Part shown: positions 53,230-63,904 of the stretch, in pieces
Layout: each line of letters begins with the position of its first letter
Numbering within the stretch: the first letter of the stretch is position 1
NCBI RefSeq assembly: GCF_002994745.2
Contig: NC_037094.1
Span: forward strand, 45,831,139-45,895,138
Origin: Rosa chinensis
Lineage: Eukaryota; Streptophyta; Magnoliopsida; Rosales; Rosaceae
DNA: 64,000 nt
Direction: 5' to 3'
The notes under the pieces: model-generated
What the model saw: the letters and a program-made list of their open reading frames with translations, nothing else
Databases searched by the model: none
Told to the model about the DNA's origin: nothing
Program-made: the position numbers and the translations under genes

Positions 53230-53339
53230 TGTTTTAGGAAAATTGAAATTGAGAGAGAATTGAGTCGTGCTTTCATTGATAATAATCCTCTATAGAAATA
53301 GAGGATTATAATCACAGAGATAGAAATGTACATGCACTA

Positions 53340-53850
53340 CACCAAATTTTCAATCAGACAACACATATCAGACGACAGCAAACATTTTAACTGTCGTCTG
53401 AAATAATCAGACAACAGCAAAAAAATATATGTCGTCTGAATTTTCGAATCCAACGACAGTCATTACTTGGCTCTTGTGCAATTACTTTTCAGACAATGCT
53501 TGATATAATAGATGTTGTCTGAATGGATCAATTCAGACAACAGTTATTATTTCAATGTTGTCCAAGGTTTATTCAGACAATGGTTGATTTTTGATGTTGT
53601 CTGAATGGATCAATTCAGACAACAGTTATTATTTCAATGTTGTCCAAGGTTTATTTAGACAATGGTTGATTTTTGATGTTGTCTGATTGTTCAATCGCAC
53701 AACTGTTATTCATTGTCTGTTGTGCAATAACTTTTAAGTCAATACTTGCTAAAGATATTGTCTGATTTGGTTTCACACAATTATTTTTATTCATCTGTTG
53801 TCACATTATCTTCAGACAATGCACCCTAAATGCTGCTGTTGTCTGAAGTT
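53340..53850. repeat. CACTA left subterminal array
   Basis: Repeated TTCAGACAACAGTTATTATT, GATGTTGTCTGAATGGATCA and ATATCAGACGACAG in both orientations, with two longer direct copies (about 100 bp period) at 53490-53690. Confidence 0.85.
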
Positions 53851-54109
53851 AGATTCCCCCCTCTTCCTAAAAAACTTTTGCGGGAATCACCAAAACGCGG
53901 AGCGGTGAACTTAAAATTAAAACAGTTGAAGGTGGGAACAAAAATTTTAATTCCCACACTTTGATATATTTTCCCACACTTGCATTTACTCCCCAAACCC
54001 TAACCGAGCACAACTCATTTTCTCCCAACTCTCCTCTTCATCCTTCCCCGCCTCCGACCAGCACTTTTATCTCTTCTCCTTCTCTCTCGCTTCCTTGTCC
54101 TTCCAAACC

Positions 54110-54111
<2 letters not shown>

Positions 54112-54152
<41 letters not shown>
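54112..54152. repeat. (CT)n microsatellite
   Basis: About 20 CT units immediately upstream of the captured P450-reductase exon, consistent with that gene's 5' leader. Confidence 0.95.
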
Positions 54153-54156
<4 letters not shown>

Positions 54157-54245
54157 CTAGTTCACCAACATCGAGAAAATCGAGAGCTCTGCGGCTCCGA
54201 TTCATTTCGTAGAGACCGAGGGATTCGAGGTCGGAGATTTCCCGA

Positions 54246-54531
54246 CGGTGAGTTTGAATTTGGAATTGGTGCGGAAGCTGGAGTCGGCGCTTGGGGTTTC
54301 TCTGGGAGGCTCGGTGACGGACATGGCGGTGGTGATAGCGACGACTTCAATTGAGTTGATAATTGGATTTTTGGTGGTGCTGTGGCGGAGATCGTCTGAT
54401 AAGACTAGTCGGGTGGTGAAGCAGCTGGCTGTGCCGCTTAAGGAGGAGGAAGATGAGTTTGAGGTTGCGTCAGGCAAGACTAGGGTGACTATTTTCTCTG
54501 GGACTCAGACCGGCACCGCTGAAGGTTTTTG
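54246..54531 (+). pseudogene. Captured exon 1 of NADPH-cytochrome P450 reductase
   Basis: Translation of the frame from 54248 gives LELVRKLESALGVSLGGSVT, a membrane anchor (VVIATTSIELIIGFLVVLWR), an acidic linker (KEEEDEFEVASGKTRVTIF) and SGTQTGTAEGF. This is the N-terminus of plant CPR (ATR2 type), the ER-anchored electron donor for P450s, ending at the start of the FMN-binding flavodoxin fold. The family reads FFGTQTGTAEGF; here FSGTQTGTAEGF. The start codon position holds GTG, so the ATG seems lost. The remaining roughly 600 residues (FMN, FAD, NADPH domains) are absent, and a stop follows GF. With the upstream CT leader this is a captured promoter-leader-exon-1 block. Confidence 0.85.
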
Positions 54532-54894
54532 AATTTGTGGTGGTTTTGTTTCCGTTGAGAATGTTCCAGTGGGTTTTGTTATGGGGTGGTTTTGCTTATA
54601 TGTTCAGTTTCAATTGCATCTATAATCCGGGAGACTTAATTGATGGCTGTTTAACATGAGTTTGGTATAGATAGAATATGTGCTTCTGAGTCATCATATA
54701 TTAGGACTGGAGCTTAGATAGGGAGTTAGCTAGATAGTTTTAATTGATTGTTTAGAAGAAAGAAATGACACAAATGCATTTTTTGACGTTGCCCTCTATT
54801 CCGGTTGTGTAGCGCGCTGGATTACTACAGAATGCGGAAGATTGATAGTTTCTCCTGGTGATATTGAACGACAATTGCTTTTTGTTGTCTTTAG

Positions 54895-56343
54895 GTCAAG
54901 CTATTGGAGAAGCTATCACATGTGCAGTCCCTTTGCATTCATGAGATGATAGTGCAAGCTTTTAAGCACATACTTCAGGCAGTGATTGCTGCTGTTAATA
55001 ACACTGAGAAAATGGCTGCCTCGATTGCTGCTGCATTGAATCTTATGTTGGGGGCTCCAGAAAATGAAGAATTCAATAAGTCTTTCAATGTGCATTCCCT
55101 TGTGTGGAGATGGTTGGAAGTATTCTTGCGAAAGAGATATGGATGGGATGTTAGCAGCTTCAACTACAATGATGTGAGGAGATTTGCGATTCTAGGTGGC
55201 CTGTGTCATAAGGTATATAGCATTAGTCAATGGATGGTAGATTCTAGATGGCCTGCATATATTAACATTGTCTAAGAAATTCACTTTATAAATCTATAAG
55301 GCTCATACTTGCAATCATGAATTTGCATTAAGCATTCTCTTTCCTGGCTTCTTTTTTTTTTTTAAATGCAGTGATCTCTATAATATCATTGTATACAAGG
55401 GTTAAGTTATACAAATATAATATCTTTGTGTCTCATTTAATTTCAGGATACTTGTACATAAAGATATTATTTATTGTGTAATTAATAACAAAAATTTGCG
55501 TATGGACTAAAATCAGAACACTGACATTCTGTTCTCTCTTTCCTGATTTTAGGTGGGCATTGAGATGGTTCCACGAGATTTTGATATGGAGTCTCCAAAT
55601 CCATTTCAGAGTTCTGATATTGTCAGCTTAGTTCCAATACATAAGGTGATGACTGGACATCAAATAGTAGAATCATCTTTTTCTTTTCCACTTGAGTTTA
55701 AGTTTTGAGTGGGTTCATCTTTTTTAATATTACTGTGTCTTTTGTTTCTTTCCAGCAAGCTGCATGCTCTTCGGCAGATGGTAGGCAACTATTGGAGTCA
55801 TCAAAAAGAGCCTTAGATAAGGGAAAACTTGAAGATGCAGTTGCATATGGCACTAAGGTATGTGGTGCTCGAACAGTTTCTACTTCATTTGTTTATTAGT
55901 ATTCTAGTTGCTGACCGACTATACTTTTTTATATCACACTGGAGATTTTAATCAGGTCTGTTGTTATCCCTTTTGTTTTGGTATTCCTGGAACATGCCTA
56001 ACACCAAAAATGTTACCTTTCTTGATCAGTCTCTTTCCCTTAACCAACAATCGTTAGGGGATTGGAAACATGTGATATACTTTCATATTTTTATTGTTAA
56101 AGGCTGGGAGCAGCTTGTGCTTCTAATATGAAAAGAGCATCATGTTTCCCTTTCTCTTACTATTGTTTCATGCCAAGATGACCAACGATTTGTTAAAATC
56201 ACAGGCTACAATTTATCAACAAAGGGCTCTGGATATCAATGAGAGAGAATTAGGGCTTGACCATCCAGACACCATGAAGAGTTATGGGGATCTTGCTGTG
56301 TTCTATTACAGACTTCAACATACAGAGCTGGCTCTCAAGTATG
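54895..56343 (+). pseudogene. Captured exons of a CLU/TSS-type (clustered mitochondria, TPR) protein
   Basis: Exons with AG/GT borders: 54895-55212 ([20 protein letters not shown] ... [20 protein letters not shown] ... [10 protein letters not shown]), 55553-55645 ([20 protein letters not shown]), 55756-55857 ([20 protein letters not shown]) and 56205-56343 ([20 protein letters not shown], then [20 protein letters not shown]). They match the eIF3-p135/CLU domain and first TPRs of plant TSS/REC-type proteins, which act in the cytosol on organelle distribution. At least one exon between the third and fourth is missing (the KLVAVCGPYHR region), as are both ends of the gene. The exons look little mutated, so capture is fairly recent. 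They lie downstream of the CPR exon on the same strand and could be spliced to it. Confidence 0.85.
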
Positions 56344-58340
56344 GTCTTTTGCTTGTTTAAAGTGTTCTTTTCATATGGAATTTCTTAAAACTTATATGGG
56401 GAATCGTTTTTTGACTGCCAATTGGTTGCTTTGAATAAGTCACAATCCTATTGGTTCAAGCTCATGTTTTTTAATGGCACATCTCTTTGGACCCTAAAAT
56501 TCATTCATTTCTACATGACTAGATTTTAACATCATGATTCCTTCAACATATGGAACTGTCCAACTGGGTATTTGGCAATAACCAATTTTGTCTTGCTTTG
56601 CGAAAGTATCTCAATTATACAAAGAAAAACATGACAGGAGAGAGATTATTGTATATGTACCTTCACTTAAAACTAGATTATATCATAATTTTATAGGTCA
56701 TTCTTTTGGCTGAAATGTTAACTTTTCTGGGTAATGAAACTGATTTGTATCAACAAATATAATTTTCTGGGTAAAGAGCAAAGGAGCATGAAAGTCTTTT
56801 AAAAAAGAGAGAGTTCCAACAAGGGTCAGTAGCTAGCTTCCCGATTTCACCACCCTACTGACTGTCCTAAACTCTTGGGGTCCATCTGACTTTCATTCTA
56901 GGAATATCTATACTACTATTGTGCGTTAGATACTTATGCTTCTAATACAAGCATGCTTCGTCTTATGGCAAAACATTGCAATATCATGGAGTCTTTAACA
57001 TCATTCTTCATTCTTGCATTCTTGGATTTGGTGGTGTTCCAAGTGCTGCCTGTTAGTTGGAGGCAATTTACATACTAAAGAATCAATTACTTGGTGGTTT
57101 TACATCTGTAAATGAGAGGAGGAGGTTGTTGATCAATTGGGAACTAGCAGTGCTTTTTCCTCATCATGTCTTGTGTATGTGTGTATAGGGTTTCACTCTA
57201 TTCAATTTCGGAAATGCAAGCAAGTTTGTTTGTATAGGGAATACCAGAGTACTGTAGGCATAATTGACTACATTGAAGTAGAACCAATTTTTTCTTTGGT
57301 TGATTTGATCAAACAGAACTAATCTGATACAGTTATTTGGTTATTCTCTGGTGACTTCTCTTTGCACTTGTTGGCCTTCAACTTTTATACCTTTTCCAAT
57401 TAAATTTGGCCACCAGTAAATCATTGCTCCTGTTTTGTTGTTTGTTATGTAATTTTCCCTTGATTAGATACATAAATTCCCAGTTCGTAGTTGCAGATTT
57501 TTATTAATGGCAGCATCAAAAGCTGGGATGTTTGTGTGACTTTTCATCTTTCCTTAGGTTTGCGTTTTCCTTTATGCATGTCCCTTGTTTATATATATAT
57601 TATATGCATTCTGTACTGCTTTTACTGCTTGTGATGTTGTAGTTATGGTTCTGAGCTGGGTGCTATTCCCCGTAGCCAGTTATCTGTTGGTTATTTTATC
57701 TTTCGTATGAAAGAAGTAATAAGTGAGTACATACTTTGATGTAGCAGGTATACAGTTGCTTTGGTTCTCCCTTTGTTTATTTTCAACAATTTGTTACTGA
57801 GGCTATTAAACCTTTCTGAATAATAATAGTAGAGATTTTTGATCAAATAACTGAGGTTGATGCTTTTTGATGCAGGGCTTTCCGAGGGTAAACAAAAGGA
57901 TGTACTTAGAGCTGCTGGTACATTGTTTTCATTTGTAAGGTTTAGGCAGGGTTAATGTGCATCACACATTTATGTACAAGTATAAGTTTATGGTTAGGGT
58001 TAATGTTGGGATAGAGTGACTGTTGGATATAAGGATGAATGTATCAAATCTTTACATACATGTATGTGTTTTGGATGTGTTGTCATTTGGATTCCATATG
58101 TGCAGAATGTAGGTATTTTGAATGTCTGTTGAACATTCCATTCCATCTAAAAACTATTGTCCCATAATTGATTATAACAAAATGCCTAACAAAAACGGTT
58201 GTATGAGCCATCTAACTATAATACTGTAAGGACTAAAAGAACGAGAAAGCCATTGTCCAGCAAAACAACAAACAACAGATTTTTGAAGAAACCTATAGTA
58301 TCAATAAAGGATAGATAATGGGATTTGCAGCTACATGTTG

Positions 58341-58690
58341 TATGACCCAGCCTTCAGATAACAGTATGTATATAAGCCTCTATTGTCTGACCCAGCCTTC
58401 AGACAACAGCATGCATATAAGCTCCTATTGTCTGACCCAGCCTTCAAACAACATCATGCATATAAGACTGTATTGTCTGACCAAACATTCAGACAACAGC
58501 AAGCATATAAGCCGCTGTTGTTCTTTCTGGTGTTCAGACGACAGTCACGTTAGTCGCTGCTCTTGTGCAAAACAATCTCAGACGACAGTTTCGCGGTATT
58601 GTCTGATTAAGTATCAGACGGCATTGAGATAGACAACAGCAGCCCCCCTATTCAGACGACAGTGAAAAACTGTCGTCTGATTCCGAAATT
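58341..58690. repeat. CACTA right subterminal array with 45-bp tandem repeat
   Basis: GACCCAGCCTTCAGACAACA recurs at 58344, 58389, 58434 and (diverged) 58479, exactly 45 bp apart, with ATGCATATAAG spacers. Farther right CAGACGACAG occurs in both orientations, ending in a palindrome near 58653-58681. Confidence 0.85.
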
Positions 58691-58869
58691 GGTGTAGTGA
58701 TGGAAACATAACCGTACATTGATTGGATATCTACAAGATTCTCCGAGATCATCTCTAGTACAAACTCTATTACAACTAGAGCAAGTAACCCAGAGTTTGG
58801 GCCACACACATATTCTAAATTTACTTGAAACAATAACTTAATTATAAATTAAAAAAAACTCACATTTCT

Positions 58870-59310
58870 CTATACATTGAACATGTGCTGCCCAAAAAAA
58901 ATAACAGCATTAGAGAAAAAACCCTTCTCCATACAAACTAATTTAAGAGTGCGGAATTTACATCGAAAAAAGATGTAGCTAAATATATTCCAGGAGGCTG
59001 TTTCGGTTATATTAAGGTTTTTATTCCTTAGCCGAAGTTTGAACAAACAACTTGACTTGCCCAATCAAAGGAGTTTGCAAGCTGAGGCAGAAATGGTCGA
59101 TAGTTTAGTGTTCTATTGAAGACAAGATTCATTCTTGCCATAAAAATAAACCAGAAAAGAAAGGGCTAACTAAGGGAAAAGGCGGGTTTTCCTGGGGGAG
59201 GAAGGGGGCCCCTGTTTTATTAATTCCAGAAGAAGCGGTTGATATTTTCATCTTCGAACGTATTATTATTCTTCTTCTTCGTACTGTACATACAACAGTT
59301 TTTAAAGCGG
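58870..59310. repeat. Duplicate of the JmjC gene upstream region
   Basis: Matches 38262-38455 in order (GGAATTTACATCGAAAAA, ATGTAGCTAAATATATTCCA, TTGATATTTTCATCTTCGAA, CGTACTGTACATACAACA), with about 130 bp extra (59009-59225). The JmjC coding sequence expected next does not follow in this window; other sequence and then a Copia LTR (59549) come instead. Confidence 0.75.
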
Positions 59311-59548
59311 TGAGGCTATTACCACCCTATAATTTTCTTTGTTCACCCTACTTGCTCATTACACCCTACATTTTAATTTCAATTATTAGATTTACTTATT
59401 CAACCCATTTCTCTTTTCAAGAATATCCTCCATCATATGACATATCAAATTAAAAAAGAAATTTTGTTTAACTAAACATTCTCATTTAATTTATATCAAT
59501 TAAAAAGACGTCCTAAAATATATTAAGATTTTCTAATAAAATCATAAT

Positions 59549-59723
59549 TGTTGTAAATATTATATAAATGTGGTTGTCCACTGTAAATACTCATTAGTTA
59601 TGTCCTTATGATGTAAACATTACTCCTATATAAAGGGGTCTAATGAGAATGAAATAGACACTTCTACCTCCTCCATACTCTGTTTCTCTCTTCTATCTCT
59701 ATATTTTTCTCTAGTTTATAACA
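59549..59723 (+). repeat. Copia 5' LTR (175 bp)
   Basis: TG...CA ends; TATATAAAGG near 59629 could be the TATA box. The next bases are the primer-binding site. Confidence 0.85.
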
Positions 59724-60189
59724 CGTTATCAGCACGAAGTTGCTCTTATTTTTCTTCTTCTTCTTCTTTGAACTCTATGATGATCCATAAGCCTTATGGT
59801 GCAACATAATTGCTTATGACCAAGGCTAATGATCTATGAGTTTTTCTTCTTTCTCTCCTAGATGAATATCAATTTTCTTTATGCGATCATTTACATATAT
59901 TTGTATGTATCTTTTATATAATATAATTGTTGAAAATTTATATTTCATATACGACAATGAGAACTACATGTTCTATTGCTCAAGACTCGAGTCCTCTGAC
60001 TGAGTAGTCTTAGAACCTATGGTTCTATAGACATCACACGAATGTTTTTCTCGTGTGTTCCCTATGGGATCCATTGTTCATATTTATGAACTCTTCGAAA
60101 CCTTTGTTTCGTATATGAATTTTTCATAGAACATATTGTTCTAATAATTATGGATCCTAATATATCTCATCTTTTCTCTTTGTAGAAAG

Positions 60190-60511
60190 ATGACGCATCT
60201 AACAAAATTGGACTTTGATCCTCTTAAAATTTCTGGCAAGAACTATTTGATGCTGAAATTCACCTTATGGCTAAAAAACCTTGGAAATTAATGCCATCAA
60301 CGTTGACAATAAGTCATCTGTGCAAGATCCCGCCAAACCTATGATTTTCTTGCGTTATCATCTTGATAAGATCCTAAAAGATGATTACCTTACGGTGAAA
60401 GATCCACTTGAGATTTGGCAAGCATTGGCTGATCGATTTGCTCACCAGAAAACCATTGTTCTATCTAGAGCACGATATGAATTGACGCATTTTGCGCCTT
60501 CAGAACTTTAA
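60190..60511 (+). pseudogene. Copia gag fragment, frameshifted
   Basis: ATG at 60190 begins MTHLTKLDFDPLKISGKNYL and hits a stop by about 60290. An overlapping frame from 60281 continues with DPAKPMIFLRYHLDKILKDD and WQALADRFAHQKTIVLSRAR (UBN2/gag region), ending at 60511. Similar to plant Copia gag; not translatable as one protein. Confidence 0.75.
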
Positions 60512-61064
60512 ATCTGTCACTGATTTTCAATTCCGCTAAACATATGATTACCTCCCAACTAAAATTATGTGGAGAATCTGTCAGTGAAGATAACAAGCTC
60601 AAAGTCCTGATTTTTTTGTGGACAATGGAAAACATATTGATTGCATGATCAGCGGCGGTTTTCTTGATACCGATAAATTTTAAGCCTATGTTTAGGCATT
60701 TTTTTGTCTCTATTTATTTTGTTTAGTCATTTTAAGCCTATGTTTTGGCACCGATTAAACGTAATTATGTTGTATTATCGTTATCTGTTTAATCATATTT
60801 ACTATGTTTAAATTACCTTTATTACAAATCTTTCATAACTGAATTTGTCATGAGTATTTGTTGCATCATGATAATATTTTCAATTACCATTATCTGGTAG
60901 TTATTGTTATTAATAACTCATTTTATTACTATTCTCCTGTAATTATTGTTGTAAATAGCTCATTTTATACTTATCATAGTTATTTATTTTAATATCTTAT
61001 GATTATTTTTGTCATGTCTACCTCATATGATTATGTCGTTTGTGAAAAAATAACAAAATTATTT

Positions 61065-61137
61065 TCCATCGCTGGGACTTAAACCCAGGTCTTTTTGGAT
61101 GCGAACCAAATATCCTAACCAATTAGACTACAACAGT
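61065..61137 (-). pseudogene. tRNA-Glu-like pseudogene with CGC in the anticodon position
   Basis: The minus strand reads GTTGTAGTCTAATTGGTTAG followed by GATATTTGGTTCGCATCC and GACCTGGGTTTAAGTCCCAG. This aligns with plant tRNA-Glu (D-loop TAGTCTAGTTGGTTAG, T-loop GGGTTCAAGTCCC). The loop TTCGCAT puts CGC where Glu tRNA has CTC. The acceptor stem has an A-A mismatch and several wobbles, so it is probably not functional. It lies inside the Copia derivative. Confidence 0.6.
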
Positions 61138-63904
61138 TTTATTGATTATTTTGTTATAATGTTATATTAATGCATGTTTCAATTATTGACTCTAAATGAA
61201 TCTGTCTCTATTTTGGAATATATTCTGTTACTCACCAATTGATATCAACAATATCAATTATATTTTCAACAAAATTGAGGTATGTATTTTCATGAGTTTG
61301 ACAATTTCAATTTAATTTCCTCTTATTATTTTATCTGATAATTTAATATAAAATTGTCATTTTATAATGAGATCAAAACTACATGTTTCTTGATCCAATT
61401 ACATGTGGACTTAAAGTTCCTCGACTGATTGTTATACAATCAAATAGATCGAAACCTCTTGTTTCTTGATCTCCAATTATGTCTGGACATTTGTCCCTTC
61501 TCTTTATGAGTACATGTGAACCTCTGTTCACTCCACTTTTAGAACATGCTTCTAATTGTGAAGACTCAAACCAAATATTTTGAGTATGAGGGCTATGGTT
61601 CCTAAATCTATTATTTATTGGAGTATATGCTTATACCCATATGGACTACTGTCCTAGACTCGAAATTTGAGTATATCATTTTGACATTTTTCAGTGTCAA
61701 ACAATAATATGAACCACGTGTTCATTAATAAATTCATTTTGAACCTTGAATGTTCATGATAAATATAATGACAAAGATAGTTGTCTTGCATGCATATAAT
61801 GCAACTATGGACATGATCCATTGCAATTGTTGATAATTTTTCACAAATGATGCTTCCAAAAGCTAAGGTAATAATCATCTCAAGAGCTGCAGATCTTGAT
61901 TGATGGCCGGCTCCAACTGATCGAGCTCGTATTATGTTACCTATGTGGAATATATTGCATATATTTGGTGATGAAATTTTCACCTAAATTAAGTTGTATT
62001 AATCAACTATAAGTATACTACTGTATACTGTATCATGAACTAAATTTTTCATTGAGCCAAATAAATTTATTTTGGCGTGACTAATGTGTCATTACTATGT
62101 CATGTAGACTCATCTACATACATACTCTACATTGTTTAATACAACAATAATTGCAAACTTTCCGAACGAGGATATTATCATTTATCGCATATCTGCGAGT
62201 TGTCACTTTAATAAGACAATTCTCCCGTCATTAGGGGGAGAAATATTATGAAAAACGATATGAATTGGTGTGTGATATTTATCCACCATGTCTTATTATT
62301 ATCTTCAGAAAAAGTCTCAATCAATGATGAGAAATTGAGAAAGTGACACTTATTAAAGACAAGTTTTTGACCTAAAAATTGGTTTGGGCTCGCCACCCAC
62401 CAATGGATTTCCAATCCAAATTTTTTACACGCATATTTTGCAAATGGTCAAATTAGATGGTCTTCCCGCCGTTAGGGGGAGGAAACACTATTGTAACGGC
62501 GTGCATTATGTGGGATATATCCACCAAGTCCAATGTTTTAATCTCCCTTTAAGGGAATATTATACAAGCCCTATAACACTCTTCATGAGGTTATACAAAG
62601 ATCCACATTCTCTAATTAATTTGTCCCAAAGAGACAGTACATTCCTAAAAGAGGAATGAGTACTTGATATCAACAAAGCTTATTATAGCTAATGCATGCA
62701 TATATGAATGTGTGAGATCGAAATTTGATGATATCTCATCTATAGTAACGCTACTGAAAATCATCAGGGGTTGTATACTATAACATGTTTCGATGTGTAT
62801 GTCGACAAATTATAATATTGGCCAAATTGGAAAGAGACAATTCCAATGAATTTGAATATTGTAAACGTGGTGATATATTTGGACTTTATAACCCCTAAAA
62901 TACAAGAGGGTGTTCATTCTAGTGAATTAAAATCACTATGACACAAGTCTCTTTATAGAGATATGGGCTTATCATTCTTCTCCAAGCGACAACTTTTCTA
63001 TAAGTACAGTGTTATATTGACGAGAGACTTATGGCATGTTGTCTTGGCTAATATGAAGATCTTAAAGGAAAATTGCTAAAAGCAAATCCCCAAATCCTAT
63101 GTGTCATTATAAGCATATTGCTTAATCAAATCCTTGACCGATTCATATTGCCAAAGGCAAGTCCATTAATGAATGAGCTTAAAGCTCACTCATGGAATCA
63201 AAAGTTTAAAGCTCATACATACTCATTCAATTATGGTCAAAGTGACTTATTGCCTCAATGAGTACTATGACAAGACTACGAAATCGAATTCGAATCATGC
63301 TCACAATGTTGCAACATATTCTAACTTTCGCGAAGTTATGAATTTGTCTAGAGTTCATATTGAGCCTATATGAAATTATAAATTACACAAATTAATATTT
63401 ATGGCTAATTATGCCATACTTGAATTTCAATGCTCGGATAAAGGTAAATGTGTCAGTTGTTGTTCCTTTATATTGTTATTCTTTAATTAATATCTTTATC
63501 TATAATTTGAGCATATGAAATTGGTTCTACTTGAGGTAAGATTTATTATCATAGTTTTATTGGTATTACCCTAACTTTTGCAGGAATTGCAATTCATGAT
63601 GAGTCCCTTTTATGCAAAGCACACATAGTCTCACCTATGTGATCGACACACCATATCTAATATACATGGTGCATGTATTTTATTACATACATGATTGAAG
63701 CTTGCAACAATCAGGGGGAGATTCTCATCAGGGGGAGCATTCAAAATTATGCTACCTAGGACATATGCGCGTTGTACTCTTTTTCTCCTTCGACCAGGGT
63801 TGTTTTTGTCCCACTGGGTTTTTGTTACCTGACAAGGTTTTTGACGAGACAACATTAAGCGCGTCCAACACCATATCATTTAGTGGTGGACATCCAAGGG
63901 GGAG

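Larger units (their letters stand above)
53335..58699. mobile_element. Second CACTA transposon with captured P450-reductase and CLU/TSS exons
   Basis: Inverted ends CACTACACCAA followed by AATCAGAC.AC, and a perfect 3-bp duplication ATG (53332-53334, 58700-58702). Subterminal arrays of CAGACAAC / CAGACGACAG and complements lie at both ends. No transposase was recognised. The interior carries plus-strand exons of two unrelated host genes. The ends differ from those of the CACTA element at 10155, but the subterminal motif is the same, so the two are related families. Confidence 0.9.
45484..58832 (-). mobile_element. Degenerate Copia retrotransposon, minus strand, left-truncated and heavily nested
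   Basis: Reading leftwards: 5' LTR (58832-53230, split by a CACTA element), primer-binding site, gag, protease/integrase remains, and the first part of RT near 45990-45640. The RT active site, RNase H and 3' LTR are missing. It is interrupted by a solo LTR, a SINE and a hAT MITE, each with clean target duplications. Many stops: an old insertion. Confidence 0.8.
53230..58832 (-). repeat. 5' LTR of the old Copia element, split by CACTA
   Basis: LTR sequence 53230-53334 (plus strand begins TGTTTTAGGAAAATTG) resumes at 58700-58832 (ends TTACTTGAAACA). Joined without the CACTA element and one ATG it is about 235 bp with TG...CA ends. Confidence 0.7.

Noticed and set aside
53961..54212. Ser/Pro/Leu-rich frame over the CT tract
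   Set aside because: Low-complexity translation of a microsatellite and 5' leader, not a protein gene.
58318..58632. 104-codon frame with 15-residue repeats (CLTQPSDNSMHIS)
   Set aside because: Arises because the 45-bp subterminal CACTA repeat is a multiple of three; it is transposon terminal DNA.
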